A stretch of DNA of 64,000 nucleotides. Source: Bacteroidota bacterium. GTDB taxonomy: Bacteria > Bacteroidota > Bacteroidia > Chitinophagales > Chitinophagaceae. Made by a program: the position numbers and the translations under genes. Location of the stretch: positions 31,016 to 95,015 of the forward strand of contig JAFAEM010000047.1 in assembly GCA_023424015.1 (NCBI GenBank). Reading direction: 5' to 3'. Of the stretch, positions 50,379 through 59,781 are shown piece by piece. The notes beneath the pieces are model-generated. The model saw only the letters and a program-made list of their open reading frames with translations, was not told the DNA's origin and did not search any database. The first letter of the stretch is position 1; the number at the start of each line of letters is the position of its first letter.

Positions 50379-51455
50379 TTAAATTTGAAAAATTGAAAGC
50401 AGGAAAAAGACCAGCATTAATATCGCTGCCAGAAACACTCCCAGGATACTTAACAAGCAAAACTTGGCAAAGGTTTTAAACCCGTTTTGCCTGTAAAAAC
50501 GTCTCATCGCAATAAACAGGTACACCGGCCAGGCTAATATCGTCATCGCCATCAGGAAGTTCATCAATCCCCAGCCTGTAAGATCACTCAGATAATCGAA
50601 CAGGAAAACAAACAAGAGCAGGATAAAACTGAAAATATAAAAATGGATCGTAAATATGCCATGATCGGTGTAATAAAACTGTTTGCGCCGGATATAAAGC
50701 AATTTTAAGATCAACGCAAAAAAAGGCAGGGACACAAAAAGCAGGTACGGCATCTGGTGCAATAAAACTTCTGAAAACCTGGAAAAAGATGACTGCTGCT
50801 CTCTTTTATATTTTTCATTAAGGTATATGATCCGTTTGTTCCATTTCCCCTGCAGCCATCCGTCTCTTTCTGATGCGGGTAAGGCTTTCTGAATAGAATC
50901 ATATTCCTTGCGATTTTTATATTTATACCCTATTGTATTAAACATTTGCTCCTCATTATATGGCAGCAGATCGAGGGTCGTTATTTGCCGGCTGGTATCT
51001 TTCAATAATTCGATCTGTTTTTGCAGGTTAAAATTTCCCGGCATTCTCTCCAGGCGGGGTTCGATTTTATTCAGGATGGAATCGCGTTGCGCAGCCGTGA
51101 GAGGCCCGGCGGGATCAAATATTTTGACACCCTCGTCGGGATTGCGAATACTGAAAAATATCAGGAAAAAAAGCGCGGAAGTGAAGACGTACATACGAAC
51201 GGGGTTCAGGTAGCTCATCCTTCTACCCCTCATATATTCCGCCGACAAAAAACCGGGACGCGTCAGCAGGACCCGCAGGGTTGTAAAGAACTTACCGTCA
51301 AAATGCGTGATATCATTAAAGAAATGGCTGACCATTCCCCAAAATGACTCTTTGGGCTCCGTGTTCTCCTGGCCACATACATGGCAATACTTTCCTTGTA
51401 CAATCGTTCCGCAATTGAGGCAATCCTTTTCTTTCCGCTCTGGCCGGTGCGACAT
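50379..51455 (-). CDS. DUF3667 membrane protein
   Basis: 358 residues. The N-terminal zinc ribbon CLNCGTIVQGKYCHVCGQ is followed by FFNDITHFDGKFFTTLRVLL and PGFLSAEYMRGRRMSYLNPV, the DUF3667 signature. Four or five membrane helices follow (FTSALFFLIFFSIR, FYIFSFILLLFVFLFDYL, LLSILGVFLAAILMLVFFLL). Function unknown. It lies 9 bp upstream of mazG in the same direction. Confidence 0.85.
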   Translation of the reverse strand: MSHRPERKEKDCLNCGTIVQGKYCHVCGQENTEPKESFWGMVSHFFNDITHFDGKFFTTLRVLLTRPGFLSAEYMRGRRMSYLNPVRMYVFTSALFFLIFFSIRNPDEGVKIFDPAGPLTAAQRDSILNKIEPRLERMPGNFNLQKQIELLKDTSRQITTLDLLPYNEEQMFNTIGYKYKNRKEYDSIQKALPASERDGWLQGKWNKRIIYLNEKYKREQQSSFSRFSEVLLHQMPYLLFVSLPFFALILKLLYIRRKQFYYTDHGIFTIHFYIFSFILLLFVFLFDYLSDLTGWGLMNFLMAMTILAWPVYLFIAMRRFYRQNGFKTFAKFCLLSILGVFLAAILMLVFFLLSIFQI

Positions 51456-51553
51456 GAAAATTTTTTCTAAAAATAAGTATAAACTTTACATATAACCTTT
51501 GTTTTTCGTTCCTGCATAATTCGAGTATTTTTGGGCCAACCAATTCAATAGTA

Positions 51554-52393
51554 ATGAAAAACACCTTGCTGATATTTGCCTTATTCCTTAGTTCAGCCGT
51601 TTACTGTCAACACTACTATAATGATATCGTCGACGCCAGCGACCTGGGACAGCGGATGGAGAATTATATTAACCAGAAAGTGCGGACGGTGACCGCCACC
51701 GGCTTTGACGAGCGGGGCGTCAAATCGACAGATTTCAACGAAAGGATTGAGATCGACGCACCGAATAAGACCCTCAAGATCGCTACCCGAAACGGACAGA
51801 CCATCAGCCGTAATACCTACCGTTTCGATGATCAATACCGATTGATCGGGATCAGCGACTCTTCCCGGGATATAAAAAGTACAACCCACTATAATTACGA
51901 TAACAGGGGAAGTATTCTTTCCATCATCAACACTACCCGCGACTCGCTCAATGATTTTACCCAAACCACCGCTCACTACTACCAATACAATGATGCGGGC
52001 AAACCAGTCAGGCTCTGGCGTGTGATAAACCAGGCCGATAGTACGGAGTATCGATTTACGATTGATGAAAAGGGCAATGTAGCCGACGAGCAACTGTATC
52101 GTCGCGGAGTGTCGATGGACCTGATGTATTATTATTATAACGATAAAAACCAGCTCACCGACATCGTTCGCTATGATAAGAAGACAAAGAAATTACTCCC
52201 GGTGACCATGTTTGAGTATGATGAAACAGGACGAGTGATCCAGAAAATGTCCGTATTGTCCACTAATCGCCCTGACTATATTATTTGGCGATATATATTC
52301 AACGAAAAAGGACTCAAGACAAAAGAAGCACTATTTAACAAGCAAAAGGAATTGACCGGCAGGATCGAATACGCTTATACATTCGAAAATTAA
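51554..52393 (+). CDS. Secreted YD-repeat-like protein
   Basis: 279 residues with a signal peptide (MKNTLLIFALFLSSAVYCQ). The rest has about six Tyr-rich units of YD/RHS-like pattern: YRFDDQYRLIGISD, YNYDNRGSILSIIN, YQYNDAGKPVRLWR, FTIDEKGNVADEQL, YYNDKNQLTDIVRYD, FEYDETGRVIQKM. Likely an extended beta structure in the periplasm or outside. No enzyme motif. Divergent from the DUF3667 gene. Confidence 0.75.
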   Translation: MKNTLLIFALFLSSAVYCQHYYNDIVDASDLGQRMENYINQKVRTVTATGFDERGVKSTDFNERIEIDAPNKTLKIATRNGQTISRNTYRFDDQYRLIGISDSSRDIKSTTHYNYDNRGSILSIINTTRDSLNDFTQTTAHYYQYNDAGKPVRLWRVINQADSTEYRFTIDEKGNVADEQLYRRGVSMDLMYYYYNDKNQLTDIVRYDKKTKKLLPVTMFEYDETGRVIQKMSVLSTNRPDYIIWRYIFNEKGLKTKEALFNKQKELTGRIEYAYTFEN

Positions 52394-52400
52394 CTGCTGT

Positions 52401-53225
52401 ATGAACCTTCTACCCCACATTGTCCTGCTGTTCCTGTACCTTAACATAACTGGACAAAAAGATCTTTTTGCCAACGGCCAGGATCATCCAGGCATGGAGA
52501 AAGGAGTGCCGACAATTAAAGACAGCAATTTTGTTTTGAAGGGCAGGATCACGGGTCGGAAGAAAGGAATCATCAAACTGATCTACTCCGACAAAAATGG
52601 TAACCATATTCTTGACAGTACGGAGATAAGAAATGGCCGGTTCCGCTTTCGGGGACCTATCTCCGAGCCGACCAAAGTCTTCCTGGAAGGGCCTGTAGCC
52701 TCCCACGACATGAACGATCCCAATTTTACCAGTTTTTTTGTGGAACCGCACGAGATAAGAATATCCCTGGTAGTAGACAATTTCAAGAATGCCGTAGTTA
52801 CCGGATCAAAAACGCAGTTGGAACAGATGGAGCTTAACCGGTCGACTGCCCCGGTGTTTAAAGAAATGGAACCGCTGGCAAAAGAATACCAGGACCTGGC
52901 CCGCCAATACCGGCAGGCGGTAAAAGCAAAGAAGGATGTGGACAGGCTTGAAGAACTCCAGGAAAAGATGGATCTCTTACAAAGGGATTTTGAACCCTAC
53001 CGGGCGAGGATCAGGCAAATCGAGTATGAATTCTTTACCCGCTTTCCCCAGTCTTTCGTGACAGCCTACCAACTACGGGTTTATGCGGATGAATTGCCGC
53101 TAGATTCTCTACAGCATTTCTATGACAAGCTCGGTCCCACCCGGCAGAGCATTCCCGGCCGCGAAATTGCCAGGCAGATCGAACGCAGAAAGCTTGAAGC
53201 ACCAAAACTTCCTCAACAGAATTGA
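52401..53225 (+). CDS. DUF4369-like secreted protein lacking thioredoxin domain
   Basis: 274 residues. A signal-like start (LLPHIVLLFLYLNITGQ) is followed by a beta domain (NFVLKGRITGRKKGIIKLIY, TEIRNGRFRFRGPISEPTKV, FFVEPHEIRISLVVDNFKN) matching DUF4369, then helical segments up to FYDKLGPTRQSIPGREIARQ. In the usual family this is the N-terminal part of a periplasmic TlpA-type thiol oxidoreductase; the thioredoxin domain with its CxxC is absent. Starts 7 bp after the YD-repeat gene. Confidence 0.7.
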   Translation: MNLLPHIVLLFLYLNITGQKDLFANGQDHPGMEKGVPTIKDSNFVLKGRITGRKKGIIKLIYSDKNGNHILDSTEIRNGRFRFRGPISEPTKVFLEGPVASHDMNDPNFTSFFVEPHEIRISLVVDNFKNAVVTGSKTQLEQMELNRSTAPVFKEMEPLAKEYQDLARQYRQAVKAKKDVDRLEELQEKMDLLQRDFEPYRARIRQIEYEFFTRFPQSFVTAYQLRVYADELPLDSLQHFYDKLGPTRQSIPGREIARQIERRKLEAPKLPQQN

Positions 53226-53340
53226 CAGCCATCTAACCCTTTAGCCATTGCAATAGACCGTTGAAATAGATTCCGGGTCGGTCTGCGGAATTTCGTGTAC
53301 CTTATAATGTCAACCCATCCCACACTTTAAATACTGAGAG

Positions 53341-53688
53341 ATGATAAAACTACTGACGAGTCTTATGGCTACAATGCTCGTCGTTTACATTGCACAGAGT
53401 GCATAGCCAGGATTTCAAAAAATTGCCGAGTCTGATCCTCCCGCGAATGTGAAGACAATTCTGAAAAATTCCTGAAACAGCTGGGCGCATTGTAGCATTG
53501 TCAAAATATAAGTGGAAACATGTAGTAAATACAACGACAAACCGGATTCAGGAAATAGTACAGGTCAATCATAAGAACGACTATTTTTTCTGGTCGGCTA
53601 CAGTCGTTACTTTGTATTGTTGATGGATGAAACTTATACAATGTCCAATCCTAGAAAACTGAAGAAATCCAATATCCGCCATCAATGA
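53341..53688 (+). pseudogene. Decayed small secreted-protein gene
   Basis: An ATG at 53341 starts a signal-like peptide (MIKLLTSLMATMLVVYIAQS) but the frame hits TAG after 21 codons and three more stops before ending at 53688. The reading frame still has protein-like text between stops (PGFQKIAESDPPANVKTILK, YSRYFVLLMDETYTMSN). It may be a decayed gene or no gene at all; no family recognised. Confidence 0.3.
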
Positions 53689-53701
53689 TTGAGAAACAAT
53701 G

Positions 53702-53736
53702 ACCGTTTGCTGTATCAACAGGAGAACGGTTTTTTT
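53702..53736 (+). terminator. Terminator
   Basis: ACCGTT (53702-53707) pairs with AACGGT (53725-53730) and is followed by TTTTTT. Confidence 0.6.
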
Positions 53737-53745
53737 AGAAGATCA

Positions 53746-53833
53746 GTAGCCGAAGGCTACATCAACATAGGTTAAGGAGTTAACCGATTCGCTCCAGCAC
53801 CAGGGGGATAGTTTAAGCTATCTCCTTTTTTTT
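53746..53833 (+). ncRNA. Candidate small RNA of three hairpins
   Basis: Three hairpins in a row: GTAGCC-GAA-GGCTAC (53746-53760), GGTTAA-GGAG-TTAACC (53770-53785), and terminator GGGGATAG/CTATCTCC (53804-53825, one G-U) with TTTTTTTT. Nothing here codes for protein. A short terminated RNA is plausible; its promoter would lie after the terminator at 53702. The region 53226-54013 otherwise holds only the decayed frame above. Confidence 0.45.
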
Positions 53834-53990
53834 GCAATTGCCGGGAAGCACAACCAGTTGAATAATAGAAACAAGTGTTTACACTTAGTATTTAACCTGA
53901 ATGACTAAAATTTCTCTACAATTATTCACACCGCTTACCCATTTAACCACCATTCATATTTTTTTCTCGACAACCTTGCTATAAGTTCTT

Positions 53991-53998
53991 TACTTTTG
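53991..53998 (+). promoter_or_regulatory. -7 box upstream of the RRM gene
   Basis: TACTTTTG matches TAnnTTTG, 15 bp before the ATG at 54014, so the leader would be very short. No clear TTTG box is seen 19-21 bp upstream. Confidence 0.4.
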
Positions 53999-54013
53999 TT
54001 TAAAACCAACAGT

Positions 54014-54379
54014 ATGAATCTTTTTGTTGCAGGCCTTCCTTACGACCTCGATGACGATGAATTAATGGAAATATTTGAAAAATTTGGAGTAGTTAAATCC
54101 GCGAAAGTGGCGATGGATAAAGAAACCGGCAAAAGCAGGGGCTTTGGATTTGTAGATATGCAAAATGATGATGAGGCCAGGGACGCTATCGAAAATCTCA
54201 ATGATATTTCATTGGGTAAAAAACCACTTGTTGTTAAGCAGGCCGAAGAAAGAACCTCAGGTCCCTCTGGCGGAGGTGGTAGCCGGGGTAATTTCAACCG
54301 CGGCAGTGGTGGTGGCTACAACAGTCGGCCGGGTGGCGGAAGGCCTCCTGGTAACAACCGCGATCGCAATCGCTATTAA
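54014..54379 (+). CDS. Glycine-rich RNA-binding protein (RRM)
   Basis: 121 residues from ATG 54014. One RRM: RNP2 LFVAGLPYDL and RNP1 KSRGFGFVDM, the RNA-contacting aromatic residues present. The C-terminal tail is Gly/Arg/Asn-rich (SGGGGSRGNFNRGSGGGYNS). Similar proteins in Bacteroidota and cyanobacteria respond to cold and bind RNA as chaperones. A perfect terminator follows. Confidence 0.93.
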   Translation: MNLFVAGLPYDLDDDELMEIFEKFGVVKSAKVAMDKETGKSRGFGFVDMQNDDEARDAIENLNDISLGKKPLVVKQAEERTSGPSGGGGSRGNFNRGSGGGYNSRPGGGRPPGNNRDRNRY

Positions 54380-54416
54380 TAATTCAACTGGCAGGTAAGC
54401 CATTAAAATGATACTG

Positions 54417-54441
54417 GTCCCGGTAATGCCGGGACTTTTTT
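54417..54441 (+). terminator. Terminator of the RRM gene
   Basis: Perfect 7-bp arms GTCCCGG and CCGGGAC with a 5-nt loop and TTTTTT. The rest of the gap up to 54675 shows nothing beyond AT-rich promoter-like sequence. Confidence 0.92.
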
Positions 54442-54675
54442 ATTGCATACAGGTTTAATTCGTTGATAAAAAAAGATCGAATATTTGCGATTCTGACTGG
54501 CGATTAAATCTGTGCAGGAAATTGATTCTTTATGTTAAAAGGTATTTCCCTAATTCGTTTATTTCAGGCGGATTGCAGAAAGCATTTGACAGTCCTTAAC
54601 AATTGACGCCCGCGTTGGCATTCTTTATGATTTACCAGTTACCGGAAATTCATTTATTCAATTAAAACAAGGACT

Positions 54676-55164
54676 ATGAAAAAAATTTTTTACACTATTA
54701 GTTTTGTCGCATTACTGGCTGTACTGTTTACAGCCTGCACCGGTAAACCTTCCCCGGTAGAATCAACTAAAGGATTGTCTTATGCCGACACGGTAGGCCT
54801 CGCGGAATTCCAGGAATGGAAAACGTACAATGAGCGCGTAGCTGCCATTGAAGCCTATAAAAAATCCGAAGCTGCTGCCACACCTGCGGTTTCACGCAGT
54901 ACCGCAAGGAGGAGTAACCCTGGTAGTAGCAGCAATAGCGGTACGATGATTTCCGGTACCGAGAACCAGGCAAAAACAGCGGAGAAAAAAGGCTGGAGTA
55001 AAGCAGCCAAGGGAGTAGCTATCGGCGCAGGTTCAGGTGCCATCCTGGGTGCAGTTATTCATAAACGTAACCGCGCACTCGGCGCCGTCATCGGCGGTGT
55101 TGTGGGTGGTGGTGTCGGATATGGTATAGGTCGTTCCAAGGACAAAAAAGACGGCCGGTATTAA
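54676..55164 (+). CDS. Glycine-zipper lipoprotein
   Basis: 162 residues. Lipoprotein signal (FVALLAVLFTAC, Cys21). The central part is helical and then Ser/Arg-rich; residues 115-150 are a glycine zipper (GVAIGAGSGAILGAVIH, GAVIGGVVGGGVGYGIG) with the Gly-x3-Gly pattern of membrane-spanning or outer-membrane-inserted YMGG/SlyB-like proteins. Ends with a basic tail. Single gene with terminator at 55223. Confidence 0.82.
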   Translation: MKKIFYTISFVALLAVLFTACTGKPSPVESTKGLSYADTVGLAEFQEWKTYNERVAAIEAYKKSEAAATPAVSRSTARRSNPGSSSNSGTMISGTENQAKTAEKKGWSKAAKGVAIGAGSGAILGAVIHKRNRALGAVIGGVVGGGVGYGIGRSKDKKDGRY

Positions 55165-55222
55165 AGAAGGTTTACAAATTAACGGTCCTGTAAATCCAGA
55201 ATTCGGGACCTGAGGTAACTAT

Positions 55223-55253
55223 AAGGGAGCTGTAACTGACAGCTCCCTTTTTT
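55223..55253 (+). terminator. Terminator of the glycine-zipper gene
   Basis: Perfect 11-bp arms AAGGGAGCTGT (55223-55233) and ACAGCTCCCTT (55239-55249), 5-nt loop, then TTTT. Confidence 0.93.
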
Positions 55254-55527
55254 GCTCTCCGCAAAAGTAGACTCGCGATTAATCTCATATAGGATAAATT
55301 TTCCTTCTTAAAATTTCACTTCCCTTCTTCCCGTCTTCCCGGCATTAAACAAATTCAACCTATCATTAATTTGTTAAATGAATTTTACAATAAGGTTAAT
55401 ATAGTTTTAACTCATACTCCGCCCCGTGTTCAAGAAATTTGCAGACACGTTCATCGAGCCAACCAATCCACCGCCTTATTCAACCACAACTTCTGCTCAT
55501 TTTTATTTTTTAAACAGTTCTAAAAAC

Positions 55528-56274
55528 ATGATGAGTATGAAAAGGTTTTTTTCTTCAATCCGTTCGGCCCTGCTTCCGGTGAGCGGTATACTGGTGGTTT
55601 CTGTACTGGTTGCGGCCTGCTCTAAATTTGATAACGATGACAATGGTACCGATTCGCCGGTATCCGGTTTAATGGCTTTTAACCTGGTGCCCGACAAATC
55701 CGCCATAGCCATTACAATTGGAGGCAACAATCTAACCAACGCTCCTTTGGCCTATACCAATTTTACCGGCGTCTACCAGCGTATATTCTCCGGTAATCGT
55801 GAGTTGGAGGCTTATGATGTCAATACCGACTCCTCACTTGCAAAGTCCGCGGGTAATTTCGAAGTCAATAAATATTACTCTGTGTTTGTAGTAGGTGCCA
55901 ATGGGTCTTACTCGAACCTTGTAACACATGATAATTTTGACAGCCTCAGTTCTTCAACAGGCAAAGCATATTTACGTTATATCAATGCGATCCCTGACTC
56001 AACACAACCTACGGTAACGATCAGCGCAGGGAATAATAACGTGGTCAGCAAACCGGCTTCGTTCGCATCGATATCGGAATTTGTAGCTGTTGATCCCGGA
56101 CAGGTGGGAGTGACTGTAAGCAACAACTCAAATATCAATGCCAATCGCAGTATCGAACTGCAACAGGGGAAAGTTTACACTATATTATTGATCGGCATAC
56201 CTGGAAGTTCAGATACCGACAAGGCTGTACAGATCAAATACATTGAGAACGGAAGCCTGGGCTCGGAGCAATAA
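55528..56274 (+). CDS. DUF4397-like lipoprotein
   Basis: 248 residues from ATG 55528; the open frame extends upstream but the signal peptide sets the start (MMSMKRFFSSIRSALLPVSG). Lipobox LVAAC. Two beta-rich halves with GLMAFNLVPDKSAIAITIGG and KAYLRYINAIPDSTQPTVTI match the DUF4397 repeat, proteins of unknown function on Bacteroidota surfaces. Confidence 0.75.
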   Translation: MMSMKRFFSSIRSALLPVSGILVVSVLVAACSKFDNDDNGTDSPVSGLMAFNLVPDKSAIAITIGGNNLTNAPLAYTNFTGVYQRIFSGNRELEAYDVNTDSSLAKSAGNFEVNKYYSVFVVGANGSYSNLVTHDNFDSLSSSTGKAYLRYINAIPDSTQPTVTISAGNNNVVSKPASFASISEFVAVDPGQVGVTVSNNSNINANRSIELQQGKVYTILLIGIPGSSDTDKAVQIKYIENGSLGSEQ

Positions 56275-56293
56275 AAAGGAATTGGGAATTTGT

Positions 56294-56329
56294 AGTTGGG
56301 AATTGGGGTTTGATCCCTAATTCCCAACT
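56294..56329. repeat. Inverted repeat AGTTGGGAATT
   Basis: Perfect 11-bp arms AGTTGGGAATT (56294-56304) and AATTCCCAACT (56319-56329) with a 14-nt loop, 20 bp after the preceding stop. No T-run; it may terminate or be a dispersed palindromic element. Confidence 0.6.
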
Positions 56330-56558
56330 CCTAAACCAATAGCTACGGGATACTCATCCCAAAATCCTGGTATCGGTTTTCCCCAATTTTCAAAACCTCT
56401 GTTCCCGGAGATGCTTTAATAATTCATTGATTCATAATAAAACTCGCGTTGTAATAGCTGCGGATATAGACGGGTTTTGCACCAAAAAACCCTGCTTTTG
56501 CACACCCCTTAAAACGATGGCTGTTTTCGTTATTTTCATTGGGAAAATTATATCAGCC

Positions 56559-57698
56559 ATGCGCAGTGCTTATTGGAAAACATTATCAGTCGCCAGCCTT
56601 TTGCTGGCTCATTTTTTTGTAGTTGCACAACCAAACCAGGCAAGTTACGACAACGCAGACCTATATACGGGTATTGAAGTAGGTTCGAAAGGCGTTAAGA
56701 TGAGCCTGCTTGAAATTGGCCGAAATGCCAGGATCAATGGAACATTCAATATCCTAAAGGATACTTCTGTCAATACGGATTTTATCTCTTTCTCCAAGCC
56801 CACTTTCGATGCTACACTCAAGGGACTTAGCAGTCTTTATGATGTAGCCACAAAAAAATACGGCGTTTCTCCCGGCAATATTTTCACTGTCGTCAGCAGT
56901 GGTGTACAGATGCAGGCTGCCAAAGACCAGAAAAATGAATGGATCAAATTGCTCATCGATTCATTTCGTATCAAGATCAATGAGCCTAACCGGCAGGTGG
57001 AAGTGATCGACGCGTTGCAGGAAGGCCGCTTATCGCATCTCGGTATAGTTCCGGAGTCTAAAAGATTCAGCACGTTCCTCATCGATATCGGAAGTGGCAA
57101 TACTAAAGGAGGCTTTTTCCCTTATGACGATACCAAAAACTTCAGGCTTTTCAATCTCAACTGGGGAACAAAAAGCGTAGCTAATGCGACAGAAAAAAGA
57201 TGCGAGGAATTTGATAAAACCCTGGCCAATTTCAATAAGCAATTATACAGGGTGCTGGTAGCTGCAGAGGAACAGGAGATCATCTATGCAGTGAATGCCA
57301 GCGGCGCCTATAATATGAATGATTACATCGCTTTTAGCGGCGGTATTGCCTGGGCGCTGGCAACACTTATCAAACCAGAAATGCCAGGCAGTTCTATTGT
57401 AACGGTTACCTACGATGAAGTGCAGAAGTTTAGTGAGACACTTTATAAAAACTATACTGCTCTTTCCGCCGCTAAATTGGCCGCTATGGCTCCGAAAGGG
57501 GTCGATAAAGAAATGCTGTCGGCTGAAATCAATCGTGTGCATAAAGTATTCGATCAGCGATCAATGCTGGCAGGTACCGGTCTTATGTTGAAGATCATGC
57601 GACAGTTCAAATCGGTTTATGAAACCAAACAATTTTATCTGGTAAAAAATGGCCAGGTTGGATGGGTATCAGCCTATGTTGATCAGCATACTAATTAA
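56559..57698 (+). CDS. Exported Ppx/GppA-like (ASKHA fold) protein
   Basis: 379 residues from ATG 56559, a start chosen because a signal peptide follows (LSVASLLLAHFFVVAQ). The body has exopolyphosphatase-like ATPase motifs: YTGIEVGSKGVKMSLLEI (phosphate 1), FLIDIGSGNTKGGFF (phosphate 2) and AFSGGIAWALATL (adenosine). Cytosolic Ppx/GppA hydrolyse polyphosphate or pppGpp; an exported member is unusual since ATP is scarce outside, though polyphosphate may be present. Could also be a binding protein. Confidence 0.65.
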   Translation: MRSAYWKTLSVASLLLAHFFVVAQPNQASYDNADLYTGIEVGSKGVKMSLLEIGRNARINGTFNILKDTSVNTDFISFSKPTFDATLKGLSSLYDVATKKYGVSPGNIFTVVSSGVQMQAAKDQKNEWIKLLIDSFRIKINEPNRQVEVIDALQEGRLSHLGIVPESKRFSTFLIDIGSGNTKGGFFPYDDTKNFRLFNLNWGTKSVANATEKRCEEFDKTLANFNKQLYRVLVAAEEQEIIYAVNASGAYNMNDYIAFSGGIAWALATLIKPEMPGSSIVTVTYDEVQKFSETLYKNYTALSAAKLAAMAPKGVDKEMLSAEINRVHKVFDQRSMLAGTGLMLKIMRQFKSVYETKQFYLVKNGQVGWVSAYVDQHTN

Positions 57699-57699
57699 A

Positions 57700-58479
57700 T
57701 CAACTTGCGTGACGGGGTTGCGACATTGAAGATGTAGAACCAGGGAAACCTGTGGAAGTAGCAATATCGATCATCACGGCTTTTATCTGTCGTTCCGTTT
57801 CGTCGCGATAAAGATTGGCACCCCGGCTATTGAGATGCACACCATCGATGGTTAAATGCAATTTTCTTTTCCTGCTCAACTGGTCGGGACAACCGAGCAC
57901 ACGGCACTGGAAACCGTCGAGATAACATGTACTCCAGTACCCCTCCATCAGGTAGTCCCTGGTACGGCAACGACGGAGATATCCGTCAAATACCGCACCG
58001 GCGTCCACCAGGCCGCAGCCAGTTTCGATGGCAATATCTCTTATTATGGCATTGTATAGAGCCCGCTTTTTGTTGATAGGCGCCTCCAGGTCCTCACAAA
58101 TGCAACCGAGTGTTGCGATAATGACCGTGGCATTAGTTCTTTGCTTGATATTATCAATTGCAGAGCGATAAGCCTGCTCGAAAGCTACGGGGTTTTCGAG
58201 AACTTCATTGTCGCAGCCTGCAAATTTTTGCCTGAATAGAAAACTTCTTTTGCTCATTTCGGGGGCCAGCAGATCCGTGAGACCACCCTCGAAAAAGATC
58301 ATATCATAGGCCGATGTATCCAGCTTTTTTATCGCTCTATCCGTGATCCGGGTCAGGGTTTCACCGTCAACCCCCGCATTATCAACCTCCCAACCCGGAT
58401 TTTTCGAGGCGAGCCATTTAACCCAATCCACCCCTTTTTTGCCTTTCACTAAACTATCCCCGATAAAAAGAATTTTCAT
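57700..58479 (-). CDS. SGNH/GDSL hydrolase
   Basis: 259 residues from the ATG at 58479 (MKILFIGDSLVKGKK). Block I Gly-Asp-Ser holds the nucleophile Ser9; FEGGLTDLL is block III; DGVHLNSRGANLY gives the catalytic Asp and His of block V. SGNH enzymes deacylate lipids, sugars or thioesters; the substrate is not indicated. A Cys-rich stretch (LDGFQCRVLGCPDQ) is unusual. Convergent with the Ppx-like gene, which ends 1 bp away. Confidence 0.82.
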   Translation of the reverse strand: MKILFIGDSLVKGKKGVDWVKWLASKNPGWEVDNAGVDGETLTRITDRAIKKLDTSAYDMIFFEGGLTDLLAPEMSKRSFLFRQKFAGCDNEVLENPVAFEQAYRSAIDNIKQRTNATVIIATLGCICEDLEAPINKKRALYNAIIRDIAIETGCGLVDAGAVFDGYLRRCRTRDYLMEGYWSTCYLDGFQCRVLGCPDQLSRKRKLHLTIDGVHLNSRGANLYRDETERQIKAVMIDIATSTGFPGSTSSMSQPRHAS

Positions 58480-58608
58480 TCGCGCTTTTAAGTTTAAAAC
58501 CGGGTGCAAATTATTTTTTTTAAAGGTCCAACGTTAAAAGAAATGCGTGAACTGCATATTTATTTAAACGGAATGCAGTTCTATATTAAAAAGTTATAAT
58601 TTACAGGT

Positions 58609-59781
58609 ATGACCCCGACTGCTTCCACCTATCGCGTGGCTTCCGTTGACATCCTCAGGGGATTGATCATGATCATTATGGCCCTCGATCATACCCGGGA
58701 TTTTTTCCATGTTACAGCGATGATCGCCGATCCGCTGGATCCAGCCACCACTAACCCGGCTTTGTTTTTCACCCGTTTTATAACACATTATTGTGCGCCA
58801 GGCTTTGTATTCCTGTCAGGATTGTCGGCCTGGCTTTCATCCCGGAAAAAGACAAAAGCTGAAGCCAGTGTATTCCTGGTGAAAAGAGGCGCCTGGCTGG
58901 TGATAGTCGAGGTTACCCTGGTAACTTTGGGTATTACTTTCAACCCATTTTACAACTTCATCGTCCTGCAGGTCATCTGGGCTATTGGCTGGAGTATGAT
59001 CATACTCGGCTTTTTGATGAGGATCTCTTACAAGGTGGTGCTTTGGGTCGGCATCCTGCTTGTGCTGGGGCATAATATTCTGGATTATTTCAGCCCACCG
59101 GCAAACAGCACGCTGACTTATCTGATGGGAACGCTACTTACTTCCCAGGGCATGTTTTTATCGATCGACAACACGCATACCATTGGCATATTTTACGCCA
59201 TACTTCCCTGGACAGGTTTAATGCTGCTTGGATACTGCATGGGGGTTTGGTTTCAAAAAGACTTTCCGGCAAAAAAAAGACAACGATTACTACTGATCAC
59301 CGGCGTAGCGGCCACCATTTTGTTTATTGTATTGCGACTGGCCCGGGGTTATGGTGATCCCGGGGCATGGGATGGCAACTCGCTATACTCATTTTTAAAC
59401 ACCAGTAAATATCCGCCGTCGCTTCAGTTTTCCTGCATGACGATCGGCCCTGCACTGATCCTACTTTCGCTGATGGAAAATATTCGCGCCGGCTGGACCC
59501 GCGTGGTCTCGGTATACGGGCGTGTGCCGTTCTTTTATTATATTCTACATTTTTATTTGCTGCACACGATTCTTGTTATCGTGTTCTTTGCAACGAATCA
59601 TACCGTGGCCCAAATTTCCGAACCGCAATCACCTTTCTTTTTCAGACCCTCCCAATTCGGCTACCCGCTTTGGGTCGTGTACCTGATCTGGATTTCAGTT
59701 GTTGCCTTTTTATATTTTCCATGCCGATGGTTTAATAAATATAAAATGCAGCATACCCAGTGGTGGTTAAAATACATTTAG
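58609..59781 (+). CDS. DUF1624/HGSNAT-like membrane acyltransferase
   Basis: 390 residues with about ten membrane helices. VASVDILRGLIMIIMALDHT is the DUF1624 signature with the catalytic-type His in LDHTRDFF, and VSVYGRVPFFYYILHFYLLH closes the family core. Related human HGSNAT transfers acetyl from cytosolic acetyl-CoA to glucosamine across a membrane. In bacteria the role is probably sugar or polymer acetylation. Confidence 0.8.
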   Translation: MTPTASTYRVASVDILRGLIMIIMALDHTRDFFHVTAMIADPLDPATTNPALFFTRFITHYCAPGFVFLSGLSAWLSSRKKTKAEASVFLVKRGAWLVIVEVTLVTLGITFNPFYNFIVLQVIWAIGWSMIILGFLMRISYKVVLWVGILLVLGHNILDYFSPPANSTLTYLMGTLLTSQGMFLSIDNTHTIGIFYAILPWTGLMLLGYCMGVWFQKDFPAKKRQRLLLITGVAATILFIVLRLARGYGDPGAWDGNSLYSFLNTSKYPPSLQFSCMTIGPALILLSLMENIRAGWTRVVSVYGRVPFFYYILHFYLLHTILVIVFFATNHTVAQISEPQSPFFFRPSQFGYPLWVVYLIWISVVAFLYFPCRWFNKYKMQHTQWWLKYI

